Origin: Ahaetulla prasina
Lineage: Eukaryota > Chordata > Lepidosauria > Squamata > Colubridae
Reading direction: 5' to 3'
Assembly (NCBI RefSeq): GCF_028640845.1
Contig: NC_080539.1
Coordinates: forward strand, 368,051,233-368,115,232
DNA: 64,000 bases
Shown here: positions 1 to 12,216 of the stretch, one piece after another
How positions within the stretch are numbered: the stretch's first letter is position 1
How the letters are laid out: each line of letters begins with the position of its first letter
The notes under the pieces: model-generated
Told to the model about the DNA's origin: nothing
Database searches by the model: none
What the model saw: only the letters and a program-made list of their open reading frames with translations
Program-made: the position numbers and the translations under genes

Positions 1-468
1 ATTTGAGGAGGTAACAAGGTTCAGGAATGGGAAGGCTGGCCTTTCAAGGACCTTTTCCACCAGGCATTTCTCAATGTCCAAAAATGCCAATTGCGGCAGG
101 GAGACGCAGAGACTCATATATTTTTATGCAATTCAAACTTTGCCTACTGTGAGACAGCAAACATGGGATGTGTACACAAACCACCACATTTCGCAAGTGC
201 TAGAAACAAGCACATTCTCTCCCCCCACCCCCGCCGTCTCACACACACACACACCAATTGATCTGTGAGCTTGGTTTAATTCTGAGTCTGGCAAATTCCT
301 ATTGGAATACAGATAGGTAGGGGGAAAGGGAGAAAAAAGTGGGTTTTTATTATTATTGTTGTTGTTGTTGTTCTTGTTGTTGTTATTGCATTGAGTTGCA
401 AAATCTGCTCCAAAAGAGTAAAGGTGCCATGCTAGAAGAATTCAAAATTCACAGACATGCAGGCAATA

Positions 469-1110
469 CACGTAGTCCTCGACTTACAACAGTTCATTTA
501 GTGACCACTCAAAGTTACAACGGCACTGAAAAAAAGTAACTTTATGTTTTTCACACTTACAACCATTGCAGCATCCCCATGGTCACACGATCAAAATTCA
601 GATGCTTGTCAATTGGTTCATATTTATGACGGTTGCAGTGTCCCATTTTACGACCGTCTGACAAACAAAGTCAACGGGGAAGCCAGACTCACTTCCCAAC
701 CGCGTTACTAACTTAAAACATGCAATCATTCACCTAACAACTGTGGGGAGAAACGTCATAAAATGGGGCAAACTCACTCAGCCAATGGTTTTTTTTTTTA
801 ATTTGCATTTATATCCCGCCCTTCTCCGAAGACTCAGGGCGGCTTACAATGTGTTAAGCAATAGTCTTCATCCATTTTTGTATATTATACACAAAGTCAA
901 CTTATTGCCCCCAACAATCTGGGTCCTCATTTTACCTACCTTATAAAGGATGGAAGGCTTAAGTCAACCTTGGGCCTGGTGGGGCTTGAACCTGCAGTAA
1001 TTGCAAGCAGCTGCTGTTAATAACAGACTGTCTTACCAGTCTGAGCCACAGAGGCCCTACTTAGCAACATAAATTTTGGGCTCAATTGTGATCGTAACTC
1101 GAGGACTACA
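469..1110 (+). mobile_element. Family A TA-target MITE, interrupted by a SINE
   Basis: Opens with GTAGTCCTCGACTTACAAC and closes with the inverted copy ending GAGGACTACA, flanked by TA (467-468, 1111-1112). Repeated ACTTAACAAC and TCATATTTATGAC blocks define the family. A tRNA-derived SINE splits it at 789-1058. Confidence 0.8.
789..1058 (-). mobile_element. tRNA-derived SINE (type t1)
   Basis: On the minus strand it begins TGGCTCAGACTGG (A-box-like) with GGTTCAAGCCC (B-box-like), then a body and the 3' end GAGAAGGGCGGGATATAAAT followed by A-rich sequence. That 3' end resembles the tail of the L2-like LINE seen elsewhere here, so L2-type machinery probably mobilises it. Confidence 0.8.
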
Positions 1111-1122
1111 TATAATCCAGAG

Positions 1123-1257
1123 CAGGGGTCTCCAACCTTGGCAATTTTAAGCCTGGAGGACTTCAACTCCCAGAATTCCCCAGCCAGCAAAGCTGGCTGG
1201 GGAATTCTGGGAGTTGAAGTCCTCCAGGCTTAAAGTTGCCAAGGTTGGAGACCTCTG
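1123..1257. mobile_element. Family P palindromic hAT MITE
   Basis: Two arms of about 67 bp, beginning CAGGGGTCTCCAACC and nearly perfect inverted copies with almost no loop. Perfect 8-bp target duplication ATCCAGAG (1115-1122, 1258-1265) identifies hAT-type transposition. No coding capacity. Confidence 0.9.
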
Positions 1258-1954
1258 ATCCAGAGAACAGGGAAAACTGGAACAGCTGTTCAGTGAAGTG
1301 GCATGAGGCTGGAGTAAGATGGGAAACAACAGATGCCATGGTCTAAACTTAGCATATCAGCAAGACACATAAACCGGACTCTTCCCAATACTTCTTCCTC
1401 CCCTCTCCTCAAAACTATGCCTTCCACTTTAGCATAAATATATATACTGAATTGATCAACCACCCCATTAATTTGCCAAAATGATCAGCTTCTTGGGGAG
1501 GGCCAAAAAGTCTAATGCAAACTAATTTGCCGAGCAGAAACACAAAAATAGGTTATCTTTTTTCCCTATACTTATTATTATTTTTTTTAAAGTAAAGACT
1601 GTAACATACACACTTCGTTTGTTTTGGCAAAACCTATGAAATTAAAAGCCTGAACAGACGGCCCACAATTATTTAAGAAGCCCATACTCCGTGTATGTGA
1701 TATTACTGCAATGAATTGAGGATGTGCAAAATGTTTTGACAGTGAGTGAACTCGCTTGTTTCAAATGGTCTTTTTTGATCCAACTGGGAGAATTTCAAGA
1801 CCGCAAGAGTTTCAAGACTGCTATTACCTCCCAATCTTGGCCTGATGCATGACCTGACATCTGCCTTTCACTAACATGTTACGGATAAGCACTGCTTCTC
1901 TCTTCCCTGCCAGACAGAAGTGAAAGCTAGAAAGCAAGCTACAGGTACCGTAAT

Positions 1955-2120
1955 TCCTAAAGGTGCTTTTTTTCAAGAGGCACCTGGACTTTCTGATTTT
2001 TCTTTGAAGACATTTCAGCTCTTCAGAGCTGAAGAAGCTTCTCAAATGAAATGCAAAAAGTTTTCAAGGAAAAACCCCAGAAAGTTCAGTTGCCTCTTGA
2101 AAAAGCACCTTTGGGACAAC
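1955..2120. mobile_element. Foldback MITE (family D)
   Basis: Terminal arms AAAGGTGCTTTTTTTCAAG and its inverted copy CTTGAAAAAGCACCTTT, about 37 bp each, around a centre with a second short inverted repeat (CTTCAGAGCTGAAGAAGC). Related ends recur at 26276-26334 and 60832-60915. Confidence 0.6.
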
Positions 2121-2153
2121 TATGACCTGGATGAATCTCCAGAGACATCAAGC

Positions 2154-2605
2154 TACAGGTAGTGCTCAAATTACATTTGTTTAGCGACTAACGTTGAAGT
2201 TACGACACCACTGAAAAAAGCAGCTTACAATGGGTGCTCGCCAGTGGTGGAATTCACATTTTTTTACTACCGGTTCTGTGGGCGTGGCTTGGTGGGCTTT
2301 GCTTGGTGGGCATGGCAGGGGAAGGATACTGCAAAATCTCCATTCCCTCCCCACTCTGGGGCCAGCCAGTGGTGGTATTTGCCGGTTCTCCGAACTATTC
2401 AGAATTTCCCCTACCAGTTCTCCAGAACCTGCTGAATAGCACCCTTGCTCCTCACACTTATAACAGCAGCAACTTCCTCACGATCAAAATTTGGGCACTT
2501 AACAACCTGCATGTACAGGTAGTCCTTGGCTTACAACAGTTCGTTTAGTGACCATTTGAAGTTACAACAGCACTGAAAAAAGTGGCCTATAACTGTTTTC
2601 ACACA
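2154..2605 (+). mobile_element. Two family A MITE fragments in tandem
   Basis: A first A element opens with CTACAGGTAGTGCTC, is split by a family B hAT element and resumes to about 2508. A second A start (ACAGGTAGTCCTTGGC) begins near 2514 and breaks off at 2605. Confidence 0.65.
2242..2446 (+). mobile_element. Family B hAT MITE, single 41-bp unit
   Basis: CAGTGGTGGAATTC start, ACTACCGGTTCTGTGGGCGT next to it, and one copy of the 41-bp unit (AGGATACTGCAAAATCTCC) that is amplified in other copies. Inserted in a family A element; no clean target duplication. Confidence 0.65.
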
Positions 2606-2685
2606 GCATAGCTGGCTGGGGAATTTGGGGATTTTAAGTTCACAGGTCTTTAAGTTGACACGGTTGGAAATCTCTGGTTTAGTGA
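2606..2685. mobile_element. Half of a family P palindromic MITE
   Basis: Diverged arm (AGCTGGCTGGGGAATT ... ACACGGTTGGAAATCTCTGG) matching the right arm of family P; the left arm is missing. Confidence 0.45.
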
Positions 2686-2710
2686 TGAAAACAGTGGAGT
2701 AGGACTAAGG

Positions 2711-3019
2711 CAGGGCTGTCAAGGCCGGCGGGCCGCATCCGGCCTGCGGGGCCACCCTGGAAACAGCGAAAGACCGGCCCGAGGGCAGTCCTCCTAAGCT
2801 CCATTTTCACTGGCAGAGGGTTGCAGGAGGCCGTCGCAGCCAAAAACGGAGCTCAGGAGCCTGTTTTTACTGGCAGAGCGCTCAGGCCACCACAGGCGCC
2901 CCTGACACGAGTGACGTCAAGCTGGCCACACACACCCTGGCCACACACACCCCAGCCCCGCCCCCAGGTCAAACACAACCCTGATGCGGCTCTCAATTAA
3001 ATCGAGTTTGACACCTCTG
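2711..3019. mobile_element. hAT MITE (family K, 309 bp)
   Basis: CAGGGCTGTCAAGGCC start and GAGTTTGACACCTCTG end are terminal inverted repeats, with a perfect 8-bp target duplication GACTAAGG (2703-2710, 3020-3027). Interior GC-rich, non-coding. Another copy is at 46105-46230. Confidence 0.85.
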
Positions 3020-3470
3020 GACTAAGGATATCCAAGTCAAAGTATTCTCATTCATTCAGGCTTACTGGATGACTCTGAACCAATCATTCAGATGACTCTG
3101 AACCAGTCTCACAACCCAGGGTTGTTGCTGTTGTTGTTGTGAGGGAAATAAAAGAGGAAGCATTTTGAGTATTTTGAACTCCAAGCAAAAAAACAAAAAA
3201 AGATACAGCAGGTAAATAAATAAAAATAACTTAACTATATGTATGTATCAGTGATGTCATTAAGGTTCAAGCTCAACCCCAAAGCCCAGTTTACTTTCCC
3301 TATTTTTTAAAATAAACTAGTTGGTGGGGATTACAAGGACGTAAAGAAACCAACAATCATTCTCTTAAGCCTATTAAATCCTAAATGGCCTTGGTTCATC
3401 ATACCCTAGAGATCAACATGTGGCTAGTTCGGCTTTCAAGGGCCTCAGGGCATTCCATTATATGTTATTA

Positions 3471-3657
3471 GAAGAGCTGTGGTGGTGCAGTGGTTAGAAT
3501 GCAGTATGGCAGGTAAACTCTGTCCACTGCCAGAAGTTTGATTCTGACCAGCTCAAGGTTGACTCAGCCTTCCAAGATCGGTAAAATAAGGACCCAGATT
3601 GCTGACTCTGTAAATGCTTCAAGACCGCTATAAAGCACTATGTGCTATTGCTATTAG
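3471..3657 (+). mobile_element. tRNA-derived SINE (type t2)
   Basis: Starts GAGCTGTGGTGGTGCAGTGG, with the shared core CTCAAGGTTGACTCAGCCTT and a 3' end CTATGTGCTATTGCTATTAG. Other copies at 32260-32692 and 52066-52313. Confidence 0.7.
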
Positions 3658-4169
3658 TCAGTGATATTTTCAGGATAGTTTATACACCCACTGAATCATA
3701 CTGAGACAGCAAAGGAACTGAGAACAGGTTTTCTCAACATTCCTTCCCTTTCTTACTGCTGAAGACCCAGCAATAACGTTTGTTCAAAATGTTCTGAAAG
3801 CCACATTTGTTCACATTGTTCTAAAAGCCCAATGTTAAACCGACAAAGAAAAAAACAAACAGCAGCAATATCTTGATTTGACCACTATCTGTTGTCTGGG
3901 TCTACAGTAGTGCTGGGGTGGAGGAGGAAAATATAACCAAAGAAGATTAAGAAAGTGTTTATTGTAACTGGGCAAAAACTGTAAACACCCAGTAATGAAG
4001 ACATCTCTCACTAGACTGGACGCACTAATCCCATATCACTTAAATCTGCACTTCAAGAACATTGCCCTCCCATCTAGGGCTGAATTAGACATGCCCATGT
4101 GCTAAACCCTAAATTGGCTGTTCATTCTCTTGCATAGAAAAACAAATATAGACCCTCCTCTGAAACACC

Positions 4170-4342
4170 AGAAACCAGACGACTGTGAGTTCTAGTTCCG
4201 CCTTAGGCACAAAAAACCGGCTGGATGACTTTGGGGGCCGCTTATTCTCTCTCAGCCCAACCCAACACGCAGGGTTATTTTTGTAGGGAAAATAGGAGGA
4301 AGGAAGGAATATTATATATGTTCACCACCTTAAATTATAAAG
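4170..4342 (+). mobile_element. Old tRNA-derived SINE fragment (type t3)
   Basis: Diverged sequence with GTTCTAGTTCCGCCTTAGGC (B-box-like) and TCTCTCAGCCCAACCC, followed by an AT-rich tail. Same family at 12803-12990. Confidence 0.55.
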
Positions 4343-4344
4343 TA

Positions 4345-4715
4345 CAGGTAGTCCTCGGCTTACAACCATTCGTTTAGTGACCGTTGAAGTTAAAACAGCA
4401 CTAAAAAAAGGAACTTATGACTGTTTTTCATGCTTACGACCAATATCACATGATCAAAATTCGGACACTTGGCAACTGGCTCATATTTATGACAGTTGCA
4501 GTGTCCCGAGGTCATGTGATCACCTTTTGAGACTTTCTGACAAGCAAAGTCAGTGGGGAAGCCAGATTCACTTAACAACCATTTTGCTAACTTAACAACT
4601 GCCGTGATTCACTTAACAACTATAGCAAAAACGCCCATAAAATGGGGCAAAATTCACTTAGCAAATGTGAATTCACTTAGCAACAGAAATTTTGGCCTCA
4701 ATTGTGGTCTGAAGT
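4345..4715 (+). mobile_element. Family A MITE
   Basis: Left TA at 4343-4344 then CAGGTAGTCCTCGGCTTAC. The interior is typical; the right terminus is truncated after CAATTGTGGTCTGAAG. Confidence 0.75.
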
Positions 4716-5350
4716 TAACTTTAATAAATGCAGGATAAAATTTAAAAAATCAACCCCCAAGCCATTTCTCTATAGACCACAAAGTATTCTTTATGCCAGG
4801 AAACAGACATTTCAGAGAAATATAGCATAAGGTACCAGACACATCCAACTAGTAGTTTATGAAGTCTGTCTGTCTTTGTGTCAGAAGAACCAACAAAACT
4901 AGCCGAAGGTAAAATCCTATTAATAGTTTATTTTTATTACATGTATTTTATCCAGAAGCAGAATTCCACTTAACAGTACTTATACAAGTTAAGGCCAGAT
5001 TCAAATGAAGAGGCAAAATTCAGCAAATGTTTTAAATTCTGTAACTATCCTCAGTTAAAAAAAGAAAAGGAGATAGAAACAATAGCCTTCCCTTTGAGGA
5101 AACTGAGCTGAATTCTCTAACTAGATTCTTGATTTTGGAAGCAGAAAAACTGTCTCTCAGTAAAGAAGCAAGCCCCGAATTTAATCTTGTGGTTATTCTC
5201 CTTACAAAACCAAAACCAATCCAAAAACGTTCACCAAAACTAAACGCTGGTAAATAAGAGAAAAAATGCATCGGATTTAATTTGGCAAAACTTTAAGGGA
5301 AATGGAAAGGAAGGGGAATCCCATAATGATGGGCAAATAAACATCTAGAA

Positions 5351-5469
5351 CAATGTTTCTCAACCTTGACAACTTGAAGATATGTGGATATGTGGACTTC
5401 ACAGCTTGCTGGGGAATTCTGGAAGTTGAAGTCCGCATATCTTCAAGTTGCCAAGGTTGAGAAACACTG
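5351..5469. mobile_element. Family P2 palindromic hAT MITE
   Basis: Inverted arms with the P2 terminus (CAATGTTTCTCAACC ... GGTTGAGAAACACTG). P2 differs from P1 in the first 15 bases. Target duplication not clear. Confidence 0.7.
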
Positions 5470-5951
5470 TAGAATATTCAGCACCAGCTCCTTAGCTACA
5501 GAGCTTCCCTCAGCTCTGTTCAAATTTAGAACTGCTGTTCTAGAACTATTTGATGACTACCCAAGAGTTTCTGCTAATCTCTTCTTTTATTTGCCATAAG
5601 GTTTATTTCCAAATGGAAACAGACTGTTCTGTTCAGGCCTGCATCAAACTAAAGCAACGAAGCCACACACCATTACAAAAAAAAAAAAAAAACGAACCGG
5701 GAAAGACAGGAAAGCAAATGAGTAAATACGTCTGAAAACCACTGACTTGATGGAGAAGTAGTTTTATGTGTCATTATGTGATGCTCCTAGTAGTGGAAGA
5801 AATGGGCAAGCGTACACATGTGAAGCTCCACTTGCACGAGTGGGGAGGTGCTCACGCATGAAGCTCCAGTCACATGGGTGAACACAAATGCCTGACTGCG
5901 CAAAGGGAGCTTTGCATGTGAACGGAAGCATCCTCCCCTCGCGCATGAAGC

Positions 5952-6318
5952 TTCATTTAGTTCATTTAGTGACTGCTCAAAGTTACAACAGCACTGGAAA
6001 AAAATGACCATTTTTCACACTTAACCACCATTGTAGCATCCCCATGGTCACGTGATCAAAATGCAGACTCTTGGCAACTAACTCCTACTTATGGAGGTTG
6101 CAGTATCCCCAGATCGTGTGATTCCCTTTTGTGACCTTTTGACAAGCGAAGTCAATGGGGAAACCAGATTCAGTTAACAATAGTGTTCCTAGCTTTACAA
6201 CTGTACTGATTCACTTAACAACTGTGGCAAGAAAGGCCATAAAATGGGACAGAGTTCACTTAACAACTTTCTCAGCAGCAGAAATGTTGGGCTCAATTGT
6301 GGTTGTAAGTCAAGGAGT
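5952..6318 (+). mobile_element. Family A MITE, 5' truncated
   Basis: Begins within the family at TTTAGTTCATTTAGTGAC and runs to the terminus GTCAAGGAGTACCTATA. Confidence 0.7.
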
Positions 6319-6629
6319 ACCTATATGAAAAAATAAGTTTTACACAGCCTGCCCATTATCAATTATGGTGATTGCGTATCTCTGAGTTATCCATGTTAAG
6401 GAAGATAAGAGGGTTAATACCCTCACCTATCCCTCACACAAACACAGGAAAAAGCCAGCATTCTTGGTATCTGTCTGCATACACACATCTGAAGGTCAAC
6501 GGCCTTTGCTCAGTATAATCAACATGATACAGACAGGAAAATTTTCCCCTCCACACTGAAGTGATAAGCAGCTCCCCAAATGACTTTAGTTAGTAACAGG
6601 AATTGCAGTTTGCTGATGTGTGCCCATTT

Positions 6630-7420
6630 TATTATTTTTTTAATGGCTCGTCTCAGTCAGCCAGATGTAGAGACTGGATTTGACATTTTTGTCCACCTGT
6701 CAGTCCTTCCCAATGACCCGGGATAGGCAGATGTTGATCTGATAGTATTAGAGGTATTGTTGAAAGGTATAGCTGTTCCAAGTCAAGATGCCTTTTGCAA
6801 TCAACTGATGATGTTGTCAGTGCCGATGGTGTTCAAGTGGAGTCTATGGCAATTCGCCATGGCCAACTCACTGCGGGACAAGAGTTACACTATCAAAGAA
6901 AAGGTGAAATAGAATAATTAAAGAAAGGATGCAAAAAAAAAGGGACAGAATGAAATGTGAATGGCAAAAATTAAAATATTTATTTTAAATAATTAGAATT
7001 GTTAAATTGTTCTCCCGTGGCGAGTTGACCATGTTGAGTTGGCCGCAGCAAGTTGGCCATAGCAAGTTGTCTCATTCTGGTTCAAGTGGTGCCCCAGTTG
7101 CTTTGGGATTGCACTCAAGGCGCTTATTATTATTAGGACTATATTTACTTTTTTTTTAACCATAGTTGTCCTATTTCTATTTGCAGGGCCTTATATTTTA
7201 TGTTATCTTTTCCAGTTCTTTCTCTTCTATTCTGTTGTCTCCACATACTGCCCTGTCCACTATCCAGATTTTTTGTCTTTCTTATTGATAATTGTCAAGT
7301 CAGGGGGTAGGTGGGTTATGTGACAGGTGCCTGTCTGCTTGAATTGTAAAGTCACAGAGCACTTTCACTTTTTCATTTTCTATTACTTTATTATTATCAT
7401 CAAATTTATTTGCTGCCCAT
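6630..7420 (-). mobile_element. R4/Dong-like LINE remnant with an insertion
   Basis: Minus-strand translation of 6770-6840 resembles the C-terminal signature of R4/Dong-type LINEs (HLNTIGTDNI then LQKASWLGTA, with stops). The same sequence recurs at 18840-20000. Split by the small element at 6841-7079; heavily decayed. Confidence 0.45.
6841..7079. mobile_element. Small unclassified MITE
   Basis: 239-bp insertion flanked by a 10-bp direct repeat GTTCAAGTGG (6831-6840, 7080-7089). Ends contain related inverted sequences (GGCCAACTCACTGCGGGAC and CTCCCGTGGCGAGTTGACC). Non-coding. Confidence 0.6.
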
Positions 7421-8088
7421 ATCGCAGTTCAAGGCAATTCTCTGCTTAGCTGCATTTTTTTCCCTTCCAATTCAATCATGTCCAATTTTCAGAGAGTGTC
7501 CAGACAAGTCCCTGCAATTTTCTAGCAAGGCCCAAACTTCCAGTTTTATTTTAGGTTCCTGATAACAGGAGCAAGCTCCAGAGAGTCCCAAGCCCAAAGT
7601 ACAGACACTTCCATTATGCTTGAACAGCATCCTAGCAGATTGCTTGGTCGACCTTAATTTAGGAAAACATGTTAGAAGGTTTTAAAAAATGTTTTAAAAA
7701 ATACTAGCATCCACTTTCTTGCTGGGGAACAACAGGGAAGCTATGCGACAGGGGAAAGGCTGCATTTACCCACAGCTAATTTTGGAAAGGAATGAAAGAG
7801 CCTAGTCACAGTCAAAAGCAGTACATTTTGGGCAACCTGTACAAATCAGACTTCTACAAATCAACGTGTGCTGGACAACTATGCTCAGATTTCCTTTAGC
7901 CATGCTGGCTGGGATTTCTGGGAATTTACTTGGATAAGTTTTAACCTGTTTTTAATCCGTTTTTATTCATGTATTCATATGTTTCTTTATGATGTTATAA
8001 ATCACCCAGAGTCACAAGTGAGATAGGGGGTGCAGACATTTCATAAATAAATTCCAGATCAATTCACCCAGGTGACTGTCCTATAGGA

Positions 8089-8208
8089 TAGTGTAATTCT
8101 CGACCTTGGCACCTTGAAGATGTGTGGACTTCAAATCCCAGAATCCCCCAGCCAGCAAGATGTCTATACATCTTCCAGATGTACAGCTGCCACGGCTGAG
8201 AAACACTG
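8089..8208. mobile_element. Family P2 palindromic MITE, decayed
   Basis: Left arm intact (TCTCGACCTTGGCACCTTGA); right arm shortened and substituted, ending GAGAAACACTG. Confidence 0.55.
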
Positions 8209-8823
8209 TTGTACAGCAAAGTTATCCCAGTGCTAGATCTCTCAGTTCATATTATAGATTATAGTGCTGGAAAGGAAAAAGGTCTGGAAGTTAAGGATGA
8301 ACCATAAGGTCTTCTGGGATCTCCCCAATGAGCAAGCTAAGCAATGGCATGTCTTTTGCCTCTCTTCTAGAATTTTTGATCGGGAAAGCATGAATCTGCG
8401 GGGTTCTGTTCCCAACTCAAGATTATCACCCTATCAAACCTCTGCAGAGCAAGCATAATGCACCCCAAGCGTTAAGCTTCAGTGTATAATGACCCTCACA
8501 AAATAGTTACAGATGATGAGGGTTGGTTTTTTCCCCCCCATCTAGCGGGAAGACAGAAGCAGCAGCAGCAAGCTGCAGTCATAAAACTCAGAGCTTGCAG
8601 CAGACCATCAGTCAACTTGCTGTCTTGCTTTGAACCAATTAAAGATCGGTGAGGTTTATCAGACTGTGTAAAGGGAGGCCGTGAGTATCATTTCCAAAGG
8701 GCACCTTGCTCAGACACCTAAAGTCCTGGATAGATTAGTGTCTCTTCAAGATTGGCACAACAAGCTTCCTTAGCTCAGGAATATGAGAAAATGCTAAGAG
8801 TTGCAAGCGTGATAGAAATAGCA

Positions 8824-9378
8824 GCATTCGTTTAATGATGGCAATTGGGACTAAGAATCCCATCGCCAAATGACGCAGTCATAAAACGCAATGCCACGGG
8901 ACTGTGCCAACTTGCAGCGGCAGTTCTGGCCATTACAATTGTGATTGTTGAGCACAACGTCACATAATCGTCATTTGCAACCTCCTGCCAGTTTCCTCGC
9001 TGCCTTCGCTCCTTAGAAGTCAGCAACGAAAGACACCAAAGGCGATTGCAGATTTCCCAATTACTTGTATAGGGATCATTCTCTATACCATTTATGTTGT
9101 TTTGTATTTTCTGTTATGGATTGCACCAAAGAGGCTAAACCAATTTCATTGTATATAATGACGTACGATGACAATAAAGGCTATACTACTGTGGGACGCT
9201 GCGACCATTGTTTGTTATTACACGCTGATGGTGTCAAGGTTCCAAATCATCCCATAACTGCGGGGACACTGCAACGGCCACAACTGTGAGGACTTGCTGC
9301 AAGTCTCCTCTTTCAACACTGTTGTAACTTTGAACGGCCGCTGAATAAATGGTTGTTAACGGATGATTGCCTGTAGTT
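8824..9378. mobile_element. Family A-like element with a LINE-tail insertion (probable)
   Basis: Outer parts resemble family A (ATTCGTTTAATGATGG at the left, TTTGAACGGCCGCTGAATAA and GCCTGTAG at the right). The middle (about 9065-9190) has a LINE-like 3' end with TTTCATTGTATATAATGACG and GACAATAAAGGC. Too diverged for firm borders. Confidence 0.4.
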
Positions 9379-9662
9379 GAATGTCATTTGTGGGCAGGAG
9401 GATAAATGCAGCAGAGAATTCATGAGCTTTTAGATTTTACAAGAAAAGCCAATGGGGGAAGCCTACTGAGACTCAGGCACCATATATGTTTTCTCATCAT
9501 TGGCCCTGCCTATGGGGAGCCTTTCCAACAACCTCATGTGACCTCTTGCAAAGCCAAACTCTGGTAGCCTTCTACCACCTCTCTCCAGTCCTGGCATTTT
9601 CTACTATTCCTCACTGCAAGTAAATCTCACAATTCCCCTTCTTTATTAGAGAAGCCACTATA

Positions 9663-10051
9663 CAGGTAGTCCTAGACTTACAACCATAATTGAGCCCAAA
9701 ATTTATGATGCTAAGTGAAACATTGGCTAAGTGAGTTTTGCTCCACGTTATGACCTTTCTTGTCAGGGTTAAGTGAATCACTGCAGTTGTTAATATGGTT
9801 GTGAAGTGAATCCAGTGAATCCAGCTTCCCCACTGACGTTGTCAGAAGGTCACAAAAGGGGATCTTATGATCCGGAGACACTGCAACTGTGGTAAATATG
9901 TGCAGTTGCCAAGCATCTGAATATTGAACTTGTGGCCATGGGGTGTTGCGAAGGACGGAAGTGTGAAAAACGGTCATAAGTCAGGTTTTTTTTAGGCCAT
10001 TGTAACTTCAAATGGTCACTAAGTGAACTGCTGAAAGTCGAGGTCTGCCTG
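9663..10051 (-). mobile_element. Family A MITE, complete
   Basis: Both termini present (CAGGTAGTCCTAGACTTAC ... GTCGAGGTCTGCCTG), flanked by TA at 9661-9662 and 10052-10053. 389 bp, a good reference copy, although slightly diverged. Confidence 0.85.
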
Positions 10052-10097
10052 TACTACTCCGGCTACGTTGCTATCCATTAAAAACCAGGGAAATAGC

Positions 10098-10170
10098 TCT
10101 ATGGTCTTCTGAATCTTCGGAGAAGGGCGGGGTATAAATGTAAACAAAAAAAAAAACAAAAAAAAAAACT
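10098..10170 (+). mobile_element. SINE t1 3' end fragment
   Basis: Only the terminal GAATCTTCGGAGAAGGGCGG plus GGTATAAATG and the A-rich tail remain. Confidence 0.55.
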
Positions 10171-10505
10171 GGAAGTTGTGGTGGCGGCAGTCTTCTTTGC
10201 AACAAGCTCCTGGGTGAACTGACCCCTAATGGTGCTGAACTATTTCCCAAGGGTAGGAAGAATGGAGCATGCCTCATTCCAGCTCTCCCCCCACCTCCAT
10301 TAAAAAAAAAATAGGGTCAAGCTACAACCAGAGGCTACTAAATCAAAACAGCTGCTCTCCAAACTCAAGTCCTGAAGGCCAACTTTTGCATAGAGGGACT
10401 TGCAAAGAAGTTACATATGTGTAACACAAAAGGACAAACAGACACGTATGGTACTTATGTACCAAGATTAGCAAACTACGCTTTCAGAATACCTGGCCAA
10501 TCAGA

Positions 10506-10962
10506 TATAATAATAATAATAATAACAACAACAACAGCAGCAGCAACAACAATAACAGAGTTGGAAGGGACCTTGGAGGTCTTCCAGTCCAACCCCCTGC
10601 CCAGGCAGGAAATCCTACACCATTTCAGACAAATGGTTATCCAACATTTTCTTAAAAATTTCCAGTGTTGGAGCATTCACAACTACTGCAGGCAAGTTGT
10701 TTCACTGATTGTTCTATCAGGAAATTTCTCCTTAGTTCTAAGTTGCTTCTCTCCTTGATTAGTTTCCACCCATTGCTTCTTGTTCTACCCTCAGGTGCTT
10801 TGGAGAATAGTTCGACTCCCTCTTCTTTGTGGCAGCCCCTGAGATATTGGAACACTGCTACCATGTCTCCCTTAGTCTTTCTTTTCATTAAACTAGACAT
10901 ACCGAGTTCCTGCAACGGTTCTTCATATGTTTTAGCCTCCAGTCCCCTAATCATCTATCCTA
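10506..10962 (-). mobile_element. CR1 LINE 3' fragment
   Basis: Encodes the C-terminus of a CR1 reverse-transcriptase protein (SNGWKLIKERSNLELRRNF, then the 3' UTR with CCAACTCTGTTATTG). The 3' tail on the minus strand is a TTG/ATT simple repeat (10506-10556). 5' truncated; frame interrupted. Confidence 0.85.
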
Positions 10963-11830
10963 TTGTAGGATAGCCATGGTGGCAAAAAAATCAGGAATCT
11001 GGAAGCACCTTTTCCGATTCACAACTTTTATCTTTCATGAGCTGCAGCTGGTTTCATCAGAAGTAAAGAGTGGCTAAGCATCAGTTTATTAAAGCCCACC
11101 ATAAAAAGCTTATATCTTTTAATAACATTTGTCAAACCGAAAGAAAATACCAGACTCCTGATTTTGAGGGGCAATTCGAGTGACCTGTGCTACTCAAAAT
11201 GTTTCTGAATATAGGGTTTTACAAACCTGTGTGTTTAACTTCTGAATGCCAATACAAGAACCTCGGAGAGAATCCAACCCATTACTTGGGAACTATTGCT
11301 ACAAAGAAAAACTCGGCAAAGTAAACCATGCAGCTAAAGCAAGCACCACCAATCTGTTTGAGGTTTTAGACTACCAGGGAGAGCAATTCCTAGAAAGGAG
11401 ACCTTCACCCAGCTCAGGCCGGTGCACAGATTGCACCTATCTGTGGCGGAAGTAAACAGTGTTCTTATCATCACAAGATTAGACAATGTAATTTACACAG
11501 GCTGCCCTTGGAAGAAAATTCAGAAACTGCAATGAATGCAAATGCATGCATGCTGGTGAGTAGTACTACCGCAAGGATATTGTATTTTGGGCACAGCATT
11601 GGCTTCATTTTCTAGTGATGACTTTAATCTAAAAAGCTTTTTGTTGTTTGCTTACTTCACATTTTAGGATTGCCTCCTCCAAACTGCCCTATCCAGAACA
11701 TTTCATTCAGGATAGGGATATTCACCCATCTTAAAAGGGTTGGTAGCCCTGAGACAGGGACTTTTTAGAGTAGTCATTGCATTGTAGAAGGACTTGCTCT
11801 GAGAGACCCAGCTGGCAAACCCTTGGAAGA

Positions 11831-12216
11831 CAGGTAGTCCTTGACTTATAACAGTTCATTTAGTGACCATTCAAAGTTACAACAGCACTAAAAAAAATGA
11901 CCTATGATCATTTTTCACACTACTGTTGCAGCATCCCCAGTCATGTGATCAAAATTTGGATGCTTGACAACTGATTCATATTTATGACGGTTGCAGTGTC
12001 CCAGGGTCACGTGATCCCCTTTTGCGACCTTCTCACAAGCAAAGTGAATGGGGGAAGCCAGGTTTACTTAACAACCGGGTTACTAACTTAACAACTGCAG
12101 TGGAAATTCACTTAACAACTGTGGCAAGGAAGGTTGTAAAATGGGGCAAAATTCACTTAACAAATGTTCCACATAAATTTTGGGGTCAATTGTGGTCATA
12201 AATCGAGGATTACCTG
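11831..12216 (+). mobile_element. Family A MITE, complete
   Basis: CAGGTAGTCCTTGACTTAT start, AATCGAGGATTACCTG end, TA at 12217-12218; the left TA has mutated to GA. Confidence 0.8.

Noticed and set aside
9065..9289. 74-codon plus-strand frame
   Set aside because: Covers a LINE-like 3' tail within a MITE; no conserved domain.
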